Below, piece after piece: positions 18,207-27,629 of a stretch of 64,000 nucleotides of DNA. Each line of letters starts with the position of its first letter. Within the stretch, counting starts at the first letter, position 1. The notes under the pieces are model-generated. The model made no database searches. It had not been told where the DNA came from and saw only the letters and a program-made list of their open reading frames with translations. Both the position numbers and the translations under genes were made by a program. Source of the DNA: Lunatibacter salilacus (GTDB lineage Bacteria; Bacteroidota; Bacteroidia; Cytophagales; Cyclobacteriaceae); the NCBI RefSeq assembly GCF_009797935.1, contig NZ_VOLC01000012.1:1-64000 (forward strand), given 5' to 3'.

Positions 18207-18857
18207 TTATAAGTCTCTTTTTGCCAAATAGAAGTCTACCATTTCATAGTTACTCGCTTCACGTTCCTGCATTTCAGCTATGGTCTTTGGTGGAGATACT
18301 ATGACTTTCTCACCCGGCCTCCAATCCAGCGGAAGGGAAACCTTATGCTCATCAGAGGTCTTTAAAGCGAGCAATACCCGTTTTATTTCGTCCATATTTC
18401 GTCCTACATTTAAAGGATAATACATGATTAGCCGTATTTTGCCTTTCGGATCTATAAAGAATACAGCCCTTACTGCTGCGGTCTCGCTTTCTCCAGGCTG
18501 TAGCATCCCATAAAGTTTGGAAACTTTCATATCGATATCCGCAATAATTGGAAATTCGAACAAAATCCCCGAATTCTTTTTGACATTATTTACCCATGCG
18601 ATATGGGAATGAATGGAATCTATACTTAGCCCCACCAATTTGGTTTCCTGTTCGGCAAAAAATTCCTTTTCCAACGCAAAGCCACTCATCTCTGTCGTAC
18701 ATACCGGGGTGAAATCAGCGGGGTGGGAAAAGAGTATGGTCCACCTTCCTTTAATATACTCAGAAAATTGCATTGATCCGGTAGTGGTCATGGCCTTAAA
18801 ATCTGGAGCCAGATCACCTATTCTAGGCATGGATGAAATTTCTTGTTCGTTAATCAT
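18207..18857 (-). CDS. 1-Cys peroxiredoxin, Prx6 subfamily
   Basis: A 216-residue thiol peroxidase that reduces hydrogen and organic peroxides. The peroxidatic Cys53 lies in the Prx6 signature HPADFTPVCTTE. No other cysteine is present anywhere in the protein, which fixes it as a 1-Cys enzyme needing an external thiol. The C-terminal dimerisation extension typical of Prx6 (about residues 165-216) is present. No signal peptide, so cytoplasmic. It is a single gene with its own terminator and a -7-like element upstream; the window's DyP/catalase-like locus is a separate peroxide-handling set. Confidence 0.93.
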   Translation of the reverse strand: MINEQEISSMPRIGDLAPDFKAMTTTGSMQFSEYIKGRWTILFSHPADFTPVCTTEMSGFALEKEFFAEQETKLVGLSIDSIHSHIAWVNNVKKNSGILFEFPIIADIDMKVSKLYGMLQPGESETAAVRAVFFIDPKGKIRLIMYYPLNVGRNMDEIKRVLLALKTSDEHKVSLPLDWRPGEKVIVSPPKTIAEMQEREASNYEMVDFYLAKRDL

Positions 18858-18898
18858 AGCATGATATATTTAAAATTTTTAACTAAATATTTATAAGT

Positions 18899-18906
18899 CA
18901 AAGGTA
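18899..18906 (-). promoter_or_regulatory. Candidate -7 element of the peroxiredoxin gene
   Basis: On the minus strand this reads TACCTTTG, an exact TAnnTTTG match about 40 bases before the peroxiredoxin start. No TTG is found 17-23 bases upstream, so it is only a partial promoter match. Confidence 0.4.
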
Positions 18907-19266
18907 ATAATCACTCTGCTGTTTTAGGGGGACTTTTGTCACACAAGAAAGAGTTGAATCATTGATTTTCTCAATGAGTTATTTTAAAATTTTTCGATGT
19001 AATTAAAGAGTGGGAACGAAAAAAAAGTATAAAAAGGATTTTGTTTTATTTTTGTTGGATTCTAAATCAAATTACACAGCGGATGCCGTGATCGCTTAGT
19101 GAATGATCGGTTCAAAAATAGATCTTTACAAAAGCTGTTTCGCAGGAGGTGTTGAAATGAATTAATCCCCCCAAAAAAATTGGCAACTTTTAATGAATTG
19201 GCATTTTTTATCAATAGGGCTTGTTGGAAGAATTTTTACTGCAAAATAGGCTCAACAGCCTTTACC
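18907..19266. other. Intergenic region without recognisable features
   Basis: 360 bases between the peroxiredoxin upstream element and the decayed metallo-hydrolase gene. No open frame, hairpin, repeat or RNA gene was recognised. Confidence 0.4.
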
Positions 19267-19850
19267 CTAATTTCCCACAAATAAATTCCTACCCAACACA
19301 GGTTCTACCAACACTCCCTGAACGGATTTTTCTTCCTTTGCCAAAATATCCCATGGTTCCATAATGGACTCATCAGATAGACCGAACGTGCCAAAATGCA
19401 TGGGGATAAAATAACTTCCCTCCAAGTCATGAAACGCATCTATGGCATCCAACGGACTGATATGGACCTGGTGCATAAACCATTCCGGCTTATATGCACC
19501 AACGCCCATTAGGCAATAATCCGGAGAACCTAGAGTGTTTTTGATATCTGAAAAATGGGAACCTTTGCCGTGTCTCCCATAAAATAAATGGCTTTATCAC
19601 CAAACTGTATATAAAAACCTCCCCAAAGGCTTTTGTTGTCGTCGTTAAGCCATCGCTTGGACCAATGACGACTTGGAACATAAGTAATCGTAATCCCACT
19701 GTCAATTGAGGTGTATTGTTGGTACCAGCCAGCTTCTTGTATAGTGTGCTCATCCGTCCAACCGTGAATGACATCATTTAAACCCAGCCCGGTCAGTATC
19801 TGTAAGGAAGGATTATTGTTAGCAAGGTTTGCGGACTTACGGTATGAATT
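19267..19850 (-). pseudogene. Decayed metallo-beta-lactamase-fold hydrolase (NAPE-PLD/UlaG-like)
   Basis: Minus-strand remnant of an MBL-fold hydrolase. From about 19850 to 19555 one frame reads LQILTGLGLNDVIHGW, then ITYVPSRHWSKRW, SLWGGFYI and AIYFMGDTA, and then hits a stop. A shifted frame from about 19560 continues seamlessly with GSHFSDIKNTLGSPDYCLMG, MGVGAYKPEWFMHQVH and FIPMHFGTFGLS to a stop at 19267. The order and spacing match NAPE-PLD-like hydrolases. The N-terminal third with the HxHxDH zinc motif is missing and one frameshift is present, so it cannot be a working enzyme. It lies divergently next to the penicillin-acylase gene. Confidence 0.8.
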
Positions 19851-19930
19851 TAATTTCTTTGTAAACCCATTATTTTTTTGATATTTGTATAGTTATTTTC
19901 TCCGGTAAATCATATTAACGCCACCCCTTT

Positions 19931-22324
19931 ATGAAAAAAATTCTACTGGTAATAGGTATATTGGTGATTTTGATTTTGACCACCGTTCTCTGGGCATGGT
20001 GGAGATTCTCCCCAACTTATTCAGGGGAAGTAATCATTGCTGGCTTAAATTCAGAGACAGAGGTACTTTATGACAACTACGGAATCCCACATATCTATGC
20101 CAGCACCATGGCCGATGCGTACCTTACGCTTGGCTATGTCCATGCCCAAGAACGACTATTCCAAATGGATATGATGCGCCGCGTAGGTACGGGAACGCTG
20201 GCAGAGCTTTTAGGAGAAGATGTCGTGGATATTGACAGGTTTTTCCGAACCCTCGGCGTACCCGAACATGCCCATTGGAGTACGGAGGAATGGAATGAGG
20301 CTGGAAATTCTGATTGGAAAAGTGCTGTTGATGCCTATGTCCAAGGTGTAAATAAATTTATTCAGAAAGGTAAACTTCCGCTGGAGTATTCTCTTCTAGG
20401 CCATAAACCTCGGCCGTTCTCTGTGAATGATATGCATGGCATCGTTGGTTATATGTCATTTACCTTTGCCATGTCGCTGCGAACCGACCCCTTGGTGACT
20501 AAGATGGCCCGGCAGCTTGGCCCGGAATACCTGAAAGATCTTTCTATCCACACTTTGCCGGAACACCATATTATCCCCAACCACTATCCCCATCGAGATT
20601 CTAGTAAAGAAATAGACTTAGGAAATTCCCTTACGTCTTTGCTGGAAAAATTACCCGTACCGCTTTTGGAAGGAAGCAACGGATGGGTAGTAAGTCCGGA
20701 AAAGACGGCATCCGGTGCGGTTTTATTTTGTAACGATACCCATATCGGTTTTGCCCAGCCGTCTGTGTGGTTTGAAGCACATATGGAATATCCGGGGTTC
20801 AGCTTTTATGGCAATCACCTGGCGGGAATTCCCTTTGGGTTAGTTGGCCATTCTAGGCATCACAGCATAGGGCTGACCATGTTTGAAAACGACGACCAGG
20901 ATTTTTATGAAGAAACTAGAAATCCGACAAACCCGCAAGAAATGGTTTACGGGGAAGAAACCCGTCCCATAGCTTTACGAACAGATACCATTCAAGTCAA
21001 GGGAAAGGATCCAGTTCTTCTTCAAATTGAATCCTCTATACACGGACCTTTTATGAATGGCGTAATTCCTGAGATGGCAGCGTTAACAGATAATCCCGTC
21101 TCTTCCTGGTGGGTGTATACGCAGGAACCTACGAAAGCTCTTGAGGCTCTTTGGAAAATGAACCATGCCGGAAATATAAAGGAGGTGGAAGCTGCGGTTC
21201 GGCTTATCCACGCCCCCGGTCTCAATGTGATGTATGGAGATAAGGCCGGAAACATTGCTTGGTGGGCAGCAGCAAAATTACCAATTCGGCCTTTACACAT
21301 TAACAGCAAGATTTTCATAGACGGGTCGGATCCCGACAATGAATCCATTGGCTGGATTCCATTTGAGGAGAATCCCATGAGTATCAATCCTCCCTCCGGC
21401 TATGTGGCATCTGCCAATAATCAACCCGACACGCTCAGCAACGGTACTTTTTATCCGGGCTATTATTATCCGGGAGACCGTTGGAACCGGATTGCCAAAA
21501 CTTTGGAATCCCGTGATGACTGGACGCAGGAATCCATCAAAACGTTGCAGCTTGAAGTGCTCAATGAAAACCACCCAAAAACTGCCCGGATCATGCTTGA
21601 AGAGGCTCAGCCAGGTGCGTTCGATGGTGTCGAGCCAATAAGGGATGCACTGTATAATTGGACAGGAGACCACGGGTTAAAGGAAATTGCCCCTACGCTA
21701 TATTATAAATGGCTCTACTATACCCTCCATGGAATGATGGCCGACGAGCTGGGCGAGGCGGATTTTGATACCTACTTGGCAACCTTCCTCTATATTCGCA
21801 GTACACCGGGCATGATTAGAAATTCTGATTCACCCTGGTGGGATAATACCGAAACTAATGAGGTAGAAACAAGAAAGGAAATTATAAATCAGGCATTGGA
21901 AAAATCACTGAACGAACTAAAGGAACAATTTGGTACGGACATATCGCAATGGCAATGGGAAAAATCTGTCTCATTGGAGCACCCTCATCCTTTGGGTGCA
22001 AAAAAGCCGCTTGACCGAATCTTCAACGTCACAGTTGGTCCGGTTCCTGCCAACGAAGAATCTGTAAACAAGCTGCCATTTAAGTTGAACGGGTCCGGCA
22101 GGTATCAGGTGAGTAGCGGTCCTGCGATGCGAATCATTTTAGATTTTGCAAATGTTGATGCTTCTGAGTCAATTCTACCCACCGGTCAGAGCGGCAACCG
22201 CTTCAGCCCTTGGTACAAGGATCAGGCATCTCTTTATGCTAACGGCCAGTATAGACCTCAACTGATGGACCGTGCACAGATAGAAAAAGCAACGCAGGCT
22301 AGCAAGGTTTTTCGGAAGGAATAA
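19931..22324 (+). CDS. Penicillin acylase family (S45) Ntn hydrolase
   Basis: A 797-residue precursor of an N-terminal-nucleophile amidohydrolase (penicillin G acylase, cephalosporin acylase and AHL acylase superfamily). An N-terminal hydrophobic segment (residues 3-22) targets or anchors it outside the inner membrane. The alpha-chain block YDNYGIPHIYAS...GYVHAQERLFQMD is present; the autocatalytic cleavage site is G248/S249 in EGSNGWVV, making Ser249 the nucleophile of the beta chain; a downstream NDTHIGF follows the family pattern. Natural substrates may be N-acyl compounds such as acyl-homoserine lactones or acyl-peptides; the sequence does not decide. It is followed 2 bases later by the convergent HAD gene. 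Confidence 0.92.
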   Translation: MKKILLVIGILVILILTTVLWAWWRFSPTYSGEVIIAGLNSETEVLYDNYGIPHIYASTMADAYLTLGYVHAQERLFQMDMMRRVGTGTLAELLGEDVVDIDRFFRTLGVPEHAHWSTEEWNEAGNSDWKSAVDAYVQGVNKFIQKGKLPLEYSLLGHKPRPFSVNDMHGIVGYMSFTFAMSLRTDPLVTKMARQLGPEYLKDLSIHTLPEHHIIPNHYPHRDSSKEIDLGNSLTSLLEKLPVPLLEGSNGWVVSPEKTASGAVLFCNDTHIGFAQPSVWFEAHMEYPGFSFYGNHLAGIPFGLVGHSRHHSIGLTMFENDDQDFYEETRNPTNPQEMVYGEETRPIALRTDTIQVKGKDPVLLQIESSIHGPFMNGVIPEMAALTDNPVSSWWVYTQEPTKALEALWKMNHAGNIKEVEAAVRLIHAPGLNVMYGDKAGNIAWWAAAKLPIRPLHINSKIFIDGSDPDNESIGWIPFEENPMSINPPSGYVASANNQPDTLSNGTFYPGYYYPGDRWNRIAKTLESRDDWTQESIKTLQLEVLNENHPKTARIMLEEAQPGAFDGVEPIRDALYNWTGDHGLKEIAPTLYYKWLYYTLHGMMADELGEADFDTYLATFLYIRSTPGMIRNSDSPWWDNTETNEVETRKEIINQALEKSLNELKEQFGTDISQWQWEKSVSLEHPHPLGAKKPLDRIFNVTVGPVPANEESVNKLPFKLNGSGRYQVSSGPAMRIILDFANVDASESILPTGQSGNRFSPWYKDQASLYANGQYRPQLMDRAQIEKATQASKVFRKE

Positions 22325-22326
22325 AA

Positions 22327-22851
22327 TCAAAGCAGTAACCGCTCCACTTCTTCCCAATTTTCAACCCGATGATGCTTTCCGGGATCTGCAATTGAATTGT
22401 GTGGCTGGGTAAAGAGAATTGTTCTCTGTCCCTTAAAGACATTTAGGTTCTTAAAGTGGTCATCAATCATAATATCTGTACAAATTAACGATTTCGAACC
22501 ACAGAGGACAATCTGCTTCCAATGGATAAACGGAAAATGTTCCGCCAACCAATCGTACTTTTCCTTTAGGCTGTTTGGAAACTCCATAGCCGCTGAGACG
22601 ATAAATAGTTCAAAGGATTCGTTAAGCTTTTCCATTACCTGCTGACATCCAGCAATTATTGGGGCTTTGCTGAAGAATCCGGGGCTGTTGACATGTTTCA
22701 GGATATGTGGGAACGCTTCTGCTTCCGTTTTCCCTACAAGATGTTCCGCCGTCAGTAATACGCCGGTCTCCTCCCTATGCATCGTTATGAAGCTTGCGTA
22801 GACATCAGCCAGGACACCATCCATATCCACCGCAATCGAAGGTTTGAACAT
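22327..22851 (-). CDS. HAD-family 5'(3')-deoxyribonucleotidase-like phosphatase
   Basis: A 174-residue HAD phosphatase of the 5'-nucleotidase C (NT5C) type. The nucleophile and acid/base are Asp9 and Asp11 in VDMDGVLADVYASF. Motif II is probably in LFIVSAAMEFPNSL and motif IV in DIMIDDHFKNL. It likely dephosphorylates deoxyribonucleotides in the cytoplasm. The frame is open to an ATG at 22875, but the ATG at 22851 (MFKPSIAVDMDG) puts the HAD motif at the proper distance and leaves a 4-base gap after the upstream coiled-coil gene instead of an overlap. Confidence 0.85.
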   Translation of the reverse strand: MFKPSIAVDMDGVLADVYASFITMHREETGVLLTAEHLVGKTEAEAFPHILKHVNSPGFFSKAPIIAGCQQVMEKLNESFELFIVSAAMEFPNSLKEKYDWLAEHFPFIHWKQIVLCGSKSLICTDIMIDDHFKNLNVFKGQRTILFTQPHNSIADPGKHHRVENWEEVERLLL

Positions 22852-22855
22852 GCTT

Positions 22856-23452
22856 TTATTTTTTGTTGAGCGCATCTACCAACTGACGATTCAGTTTTCG
22901 TTCCCGTTCCAAAGTGTTTTTCCTATGTTGTTCATATTCCTCCTGAACTTCATCCAAACGCTTTTTGGTTTCCGCAGTGACGACATGGCTTCGTCTGAAC
23001 CGAAAATAGGATACGATCAAAATCAAAGCCAATGTTATTATCAACCCCCACACCAGGTTATTATAGAGGTTTTTATGTAAATAAAAACCAAGGAAAGAGA
23101 AACTGTCTTTTTGGGATATTGCATCCTCCAAAGCCTCGTTAGTTTGAATTATTTCCGCATTTAACCCTTCAATACTTGACTTTTGTTCATTAAGCTGGAT
23201 ATTGATGTCAGCAATTTGTTTCTGGTAAGCGCCGATGGAATCAATAATATTGGATTCAAGCTGATCCAATTGTGTTTTTCTGATAACTTTATACTCTTGG
23301 TAGTTTGTAGAAACACTGTTAATATATTCAAATTGACTCTTGATTGACCCTCTATCCAACCCGCCTTCTTGGGCATAGGCTTCGGTATGCTGAAATGATG
23401 CGGCGAAAATAAAAATTGCGGCGGAGAGCACAATAAGGTTGTTTCTTCTCAT
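22856..23452 (-). CDS. Secreted coiled-coil protein with one transmembrane helix, function unknown
   Basis: A 198-residue protein with a cleavable signal peptide (to about residue 27, EAYA), a periplasmic coiled coil (about 35-115, rich in Q, E, I and N heptads), a transmembrane helix (LVWGLIITLALILIVSYF) and a charged cytoplasmic coiled coil at the C-terminus. Similar Bacteroidota proteins have sometimes been labelled tRNA (guanine-N1)-methyltransferase; nothing here supports that, as there is no SAM-binding or TrmD knot sequence. It is 4 bases upstream of the HAD nucleotidase gene and likely co-transcribed. Role unknown, perhaps structural or in envelope organisation. Confidence 0.8.
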   Translation of the reverse strand: MRRNNLIVLSAAIFIFAASFQHTEAYAQEGGLDRGSIKSQFEYINSVSTNYQEYKVIRKTQLDQLESNIIDSIGAYQKQIADINIQLNEQKSSIEGLNAEIIQTNEALEDAISQKDSFSFLGFYLHKNLYNNLVWGLIITLALILIVSYFRFRRSHVVTAETKKRLDEVQEEYEQHRKNTLERERKLNRQLVDALNKK

Positions 23453-23577
23453 AGCTTAATCGGTTGGTACTTAAATTTTATCGGTAAAATGCTTTAAATT
23501 TTTTACAATATTAACGATTGTGGACTTAATTATGGTAATACATCATGATATTCATGGTCATAATCAAGTTTTTCGCA

Positions 23578-23997
23578 TTAGGCTTCTTTTTTAAATTCCA
23601 GTGAAACAGAATTGATGCAATACCTAATCCCACCTTTGTCCTTTGGTCCGTCCGGAAACCGATGGCCTAAATGTCCGCCACAAGAAGCACACAAAATTTC
23701 CTCTCGGATCATTCCGTGTGAGCGGTCGGTTTCTACCAAAATGGCTTCTGGAGCTACCGGTTCTGTAAAACTCGGCCATCCGCAGCCGCTGTCATATTTG
23801 TGCCTGCTGTGGAAAATCTCGTTTCCGCAGCCGGCACATTCATAGATGCCGGTTTCTTCGTTTAAATAATATTGTCCGCTATAAGGTCTTTCCGTCCCTT
23901 TTTGCCTTAGGACGTGGTAGGTTTCCGGATCCAATTTTTCTTTCCAATCCTGCTCTTCTTTTTTTATAGGAAAGCTGTGCTCTTTGGGGGATTTCAT
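23578..23997 (-). CDS. msrB: Peptide-methionine (R)-S-oxide reductase
   Basis: A 139-residue MsrB that repairs methionine-R-sulfoxide in proteins. The catalytic Cys127 lies in RYCINSVSLEF. Four structural zinc ligands are present as two CxxC pairs, C54-C57 and C103-C106. GCGWPSF and HLGHRFPDGP are signature blocks. No resolving cysteine at the usual upstream position and no MsrA fusion is seen. No signal peptide, so cytoplasmic. It is 67 bases downstream of the class III aminotransferase on the same strand. Confidence 0.95.
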   Translation of the reverse strand: MKSPKEHSFPIKKEEQDWKEKLDPETYHVLRQKGTERPYSGQYYLNEETGIYECAGCGNEIFHSRHKYDSGCGWPSFTEPVAPEAILVETDRSHGMIREEILCASCGGHLGHRFPDGPKDKGGIRYCINSVSLEFKKEA

Positions 23998-24064
23998 GAT
24001 AGCTTGATTTAATTGAGTGTAACAGAACTACCCTAAGAATGGTGCCATTGTTTTGGTTTTTGAA

Positions 24065-25246
24065 CTAATCTCCTTCTATGGCTTTCAATATAATCTGACA
24101 GGAAATCCGAATTTCCTCGTGGGAAATAATCAACGGCGGTGCTATTCGCATGGCATCGTCACAGAATAAAAACCAGTCAGTTATTACCCCTAAAGCGATA
24201 GCCCGGTCAATTATTGGCTTTAATACATCAAAGGATTCAAATTCCACGGCCATCATCAATCCTTTGTTTCGAATACCTTTGATTTTGGGATGTACCAATA
24301 GCTGTCTGAAAAGATTGGCTTTTTCTTCCACTTGCGCAATGAGATTTTCACATTGGAGAATTTGTAACGTAGCTAAGGAAGCCGCTGCCGATACAGGATG
24401 CCCACCAAAGGTGGTAATATGCCCCAGCAAGGGATTGTTTTTTAATGCGGACATAATCCGCTGCGGGGCGATAAACGCGCCTATGGGCATTCCTCCCCCC
24501 ATTCCTTTGGCACAAACAACGATATCTGGTATGAAATGGTAATGCTCAAATGCCCAAAATTTTCCGGTACGGCCGAAGCCTGCCTGAATTTCATCCACAA
24601 TCAACAGAGATCCCACTTCATCGCAGCGTTTTCTGAGGGCCTTGAAGTATTCCGTGGAGGCTACCCGAATTCCCGCTTCTCCCTGAACGGTTTCTATAAT
24701 TACCGCAGCAGTTTCCGAATTAATGGTTTCCAATTGATTCATACTGCCATATACGATGTTGGAAATGCCAGGCAGTAAGGGTCGGTAGGCCCGCTTAAAT
24801 TGTTCGTTGCCACCCACGGACAGTGCCCCGTGGCTCGAGCCATGGTAAGCGTTTATGCAGGACACGATTTCCCGGCGGTTGGTGTATCGCTTAGCGAGCT
24901 TTAAAGCACCTTCTACAGCTTCGCTGCCGCTGTTCACTAAATATACATTGTCGAGCCTGGAGGGTAAAGTCTGACAAAGTGCCTGTGCTAAGAGCGTCTG
25001 GGGAGCCTGGATGTATTCGCCATATACCATCAGATGTAAGTATTTATCCAGTTGTCGGTGTATTGCTTCGAGTACTTTGGGATGGCGATGCCCCACATTA
25101 CTGACTCCGATTCCAGATATCAAATCTATATATTTCTCCCCTTCCTGACCATACAGCCAAATACCTTCAGCCCGATCAATTTCTATAAGTAATGGAAAAT
25201 CGGTGGTCTGTGCCAGATTGGAAAGAAAAAGTTGCCGGTTGTTCAT
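24065..25246 (-). CDS. Class III PLP-dependent aminotransferase
   Basis: A 393-residue fold-type I aminotransferase of the acetylornithine/4-aminobutyrate group. Key sites: SGSEAVEGALKLA (PLP phosphate), YHGSSHGALS, LIVDEIQAGFGRTG with Asp218 pairing to the PLP nitrogen, and the Schiff-base Lys247 in CAKGMGGGMPIG. Its position with a methyltransferase and MsrB gives no pathway clue; no arginine-synthesis genes are nearby, so the substrate is left open. It starts 29 bases after the methyltransferase stop on the same strand. Cytoplasmic. Confidence 0.88.
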   Translation of the reverse strand: MNNRQLFLSNLAQTTDFPLLIEIDRAEGIWLYGQEGEKYIDLISGIGVSNVGHRHPKVLEAIHRQLDKYLHLMVYGEYIQAPQTLLAQALCQTLPSRLDNVYLVNSGSEAVEGALKLAKRYTNRREIVSCINAYHGSSHGALSVGGNEQFKRAYRPLLPGISNIVYGSMNQLETINSETAAVIIETVQGEAGIRVASTEYFKALRKRCDEVGSLLIVDEIQAGFGRTGKFWAFEHYHFIPDIVVCAKGMGGGMPIGAFIAPQRIMSALKNNPLLGHITTFGGHPVSAAASLATLQILQCENLIAQVEEKANLFRQLLVHPKIKGIRNKGLMMAVEFESFDVLKPIIDRAIALGVITDWFLFCDDAMRIAPPLIISHEEIRISCQIILKAIEGD

Positions 25247-25275
25247 GTATGGAAATTTGAAGTGGGGGATGTAGG

Positions 25276-26175
25276 TTATGGGTGGCTTCTAAACCTGTAA
25301 AAAATACCAAGGGGTAACTTTTTCTCAAATTTGTCTTCCAAATAAAGTTCTCCATGCTCTGCCTGGGAAATATAGGGGAAACTCGCCTGGACCAAATTGG
25401 CAGCGATCAGCGAAGAAAAACTAAGGGAGTACATGTTAAGAATTAGAAAGTTTGTTTTTGGATCCAGTATTTGGGAGCAAAGTTTTAACAGTTCGTTGAT
25501 GCCTTCCTCCAGAATCCATTTTTCACCATCTGGTCCGCGGCCATAAGCAGGGGGGTCCAATATGATTCCCTGATATTGGCTGCCCCTTCTCACTTCCCTC
25601 TTGACGTATTTCATCGCATCGTCTATGACCCAGCGGATGTCCTGCTGCTTGGAGGCCTCCATGTTAAATTTGGACCAAGTTACTACTTGCTTTACCGCAT
25701 CCAAATGTGTCACATCTGCACCCGCTGCCTTGGCGGCCACACTTGCGGCTCCTGTATAGGCAAAGAGGTTTAGTACCTTTGCTTTTCCCGGAGGAAACCC
25801 ATCGAGCGTTTCTGTGATATAGTCCCAGTTTACGGCCTGCTCCGGAAAGATTCCGATATGCTTGAAAGAGGTTAAAGATAGATTGAGGGTCATCTGTAAA
25901 CCCGCGGGATTCCTATAGGATATGGTCCAATGTTGGGGCATTTTTTTAAGGATTTCCCAGTTGCCCTTGTCGGGATTTCCCTTTTCTTTGGCAAAATGGG
26001 CATGGGCCATTTTTCGCCAAGTCTCGTCATCCATACGCTTGTCCCATATTGCCTGAGGTTCGGGTCTGCTAAGTATATATTCCCCAAACCGCTCCAATTT
26101 CTCAAAACCACCGGTATCCAACAGTTCATAATCTTCCCAGTGCTGGGGCGTAAGGGATAATGTTTTCACTTGCAT
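25276..26175 (-). CDS. Class I SAM-dependent methyltransferase, RlmI/RlmL-like
   Basis: A 299-residue methyltransferase. After an N-terminal region (about 1-110), the Rossmann domain has KVLNLFAYTGAASVAAKAAGA (SAM motif I split around residue 135-155), a following HLDAVKQVVTWSKFNM, and the catalytic/target-binding DPPAYGRGP. The DPPxYGRG form groups it with bacterial proteins annotated as rRNA (cytosine or guanine) methyltransferases of the RlmI/K type; it lacks the N-terminal PUA domain of RlmI. Probable substrate rRNA, unproven. It heads the minus-strand run methyltransferase, aminotransferase, MsrB. Confidence 0.85.
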   Translation of the reverse strand: MQVKTLSLTPQHWEDYELLDTGGFEKLERFGEYILSRPEPQAIWDKRMDDETWRKMAHAHFAKEKGNPDKGNWEILKKMPQHWTISYRNPAGLQMTLNLSLTSFKHIGIFPEQAVNWDYITETLDGFPPGKAKVLNLFAYTGAASVAAKAAGADVTHLDAVKQVVTWSKFNMEASKQQDIRWVIDDAMKYVKREVRRGSQYQGIILDPPAYGRGPDGEKWILEEGINELLKLCSQILDPKTNFLILNMYSLSFSSLIAANLVQASFPYISQAEHGELYLEDKFEKKLPLGIFYRFRSHP

Positions 26176-26210
26176 GGCACAAAAATACGGATTAACGCCG
26201 AACCAAAAAA

Positions 26211-26660
26211 TCGGGTTTTTAATTTTGAATGTTGGGATGAATTAAGAACAGGAGCGAATATTACGGTTGGACAACCTATTGGACACTGGATAAACCATAT
26301 GCTAACTGGGACACGGGCAAATATTGCCATCCGGATTTTTGGAGACGACCTGAACAAACTCTTTTATCTTTCTATCCAAATTAAAAATGAAATACAAAAT
26401 ATTGAAGGATTGGTTGATTTGAGTGTGGAACAGCAGGTTGAAATTCCGCAGATTCAAATAAAACCAAATAGGGACTTACTCAACAATTCCGGAATTACCA
26501 TCGGAGCATTCAATGAATTTATAGATGCCGCTATTGCGGGAAAAAAAGTATCGGATATTTATGAAGGCGCTAAGATTTTTGATTTGATCGTGAGATTGGA
26601 TGAAGGAAGTAGGGCAAAGATTGAAGATTTAGGGGATATACTGATAGATGTGAAAAGTGA
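26211..26660 (+). pseudogene. Internal fragment of a CzcA/CusA-type RND efflux pump gene
   Basis: An open frame whose middle encodes a clear piece of a heavy-metal RND transporter: TVGQPIGHWINHMLTGTRAN, IAIRIFGDDLNKLF, GLVDLSVEQQVEIPQIQI and a following docking-domain segment to about EDLGDILIDV. This is roughly 140 residues of a protein normally about 1000 long, lacking all transmembrane helices. The similarity ends near 26655, just before a tandem of AATTCACA words (about 26676-26699). No efflux neighbours remain, so it is a relic. A start at 26170 would overlap the divergent methyltransferase start and is not credible as a functional gene. Confidence 0.75.
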
Positions 26661-26840
26661 ATGGTCAATGCATACAAATTCACAATTCACAATTCACATT
26701 TTTTGTTTTAAAGTGAAAAATCTCAGTTGCTATACCGATGATTTGAATGTAAGCCTCCAAAATTTATTTACAAATGGTGGGGTTTATTTCTCAATATTCA
26801 TTTATTTTGAACTTGACAATTAACATAACTTCAATTACCT

Positions 26841-27605
26841 ATGAAATTACACGCTATATCTTTGGGTCTTATTTCGGGCCTTTTTGTACTTTCCCCGTCG
26901 ATGGCACAGGAGGAAGAGATTAAATTACCCCCCCAGGCCACTGAGTTTTATACCCCGGTTGTAAAGAAAGTTTCACCCGGAAACGAAAACCATCAGCCGC
27001 CTGCCGACGCCATTGTACTTTTTGACGGAAATAATCTTAATGCATGGGTAAGCGACAAAGCCGGAAGTACCGCCGCTCCCTGGAAGGTGGAGAATGGAGC
27101 CTTTACTGTTGTTCCACGGACTGGGGGCATTCGCACCAAAGAATCCTTCGGTGACGTGCAGGTTCACGTCGAATGGTCAGCACCCACTGTCGTAAAAGGC
27201 ACCGGACAGGGAAGAGGGAATTCCGGATTTTTCTTTATGGGCAAATACGAATTGCAAATACTGGATTCCTACGACAACGAAACCTATACAAACGGTATGG
27301 CTGCTAGTATTTATAAGCAACACCCTCCATTGGCCAACGCTATGCGACCTCCGGGAGAGTGGAATACATATGACGCTATATTCACCGCTCCACGATTTAA
27401 TCAGAACGGGATGTTAATCTCTCCTGCTCGAATTACGGTTATTCATAATGGTGTATTGGTTCAAAACAACGTGGAATTAAAAGGACCTACCGAATACATC
27501 GGAATTCCCCACTATGTGGGTCACCCGGAGGCATTACCTATTCATCTACAGGACCATGGAGATCTGGTGAGCTTTCGAAACATTTGGGTTAGAAAGCTTG
27601 ACTAA
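26841..27605 (+). CDS. Secreted DUF1080 (3-keto-disaccharide hydrolase) family protein
   Basis: A 254-residue secreted protein with a signal peptide (to SMAQ, about residue 22) and a DUF1080 beta-jelly-roll domain: IVLFDGNNLNAWVSD, NGAFTVVPRTGGIRT, NSGFFFMGKYELQILDS, then GEWNTYDAIFTAPRF and the C-terminal IHLQDHGDLVSFRNIWVR. InterPro names this family 3-keto-disaccharide hydrolase; members cleave 3-keto-glycosides by an elimination-type route. It is followed 24 bases later by a Tat-exported Gfo/Idh/MocA oxidoreductase, the partner class expected to make or use 3-keto sugars. Probably periplasmic. Confidence 0.9.
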   Translation: MKLHAISLGLISGLFVLSPSMAQEEEIKLPPQATEFYTPVVKKVSPGNENHQPPADAIVLFDGNNLNAWVSDKAGSTAAPWKVENGAFTVVPRTGGIRTKESFGDVQVHVEWSAPTVVKGTGQGRGNSGFFFMGKYELQILDSYDNETYTNGMAASIYKQHPPLANAMRPPGEWNTYDAIFTAPRFNQNGMLISPARITVIHNGVLVQNNVELKGPTEYIGIPHYVGHPEALPIHLQDHGDLVSFRNIWVRKLD

Positions 27606-27629
27606 CCCATCAATTAGAACAAACTAACC

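Noticed and set aside
22856-23452. tRNA (guanine-N1)-methyltransferase annotation sometimes given to such proteins
   Set aside because: The sequence is signal peptide, coiled coil, TM helix and coiled coil with no methyltransferase motifs.
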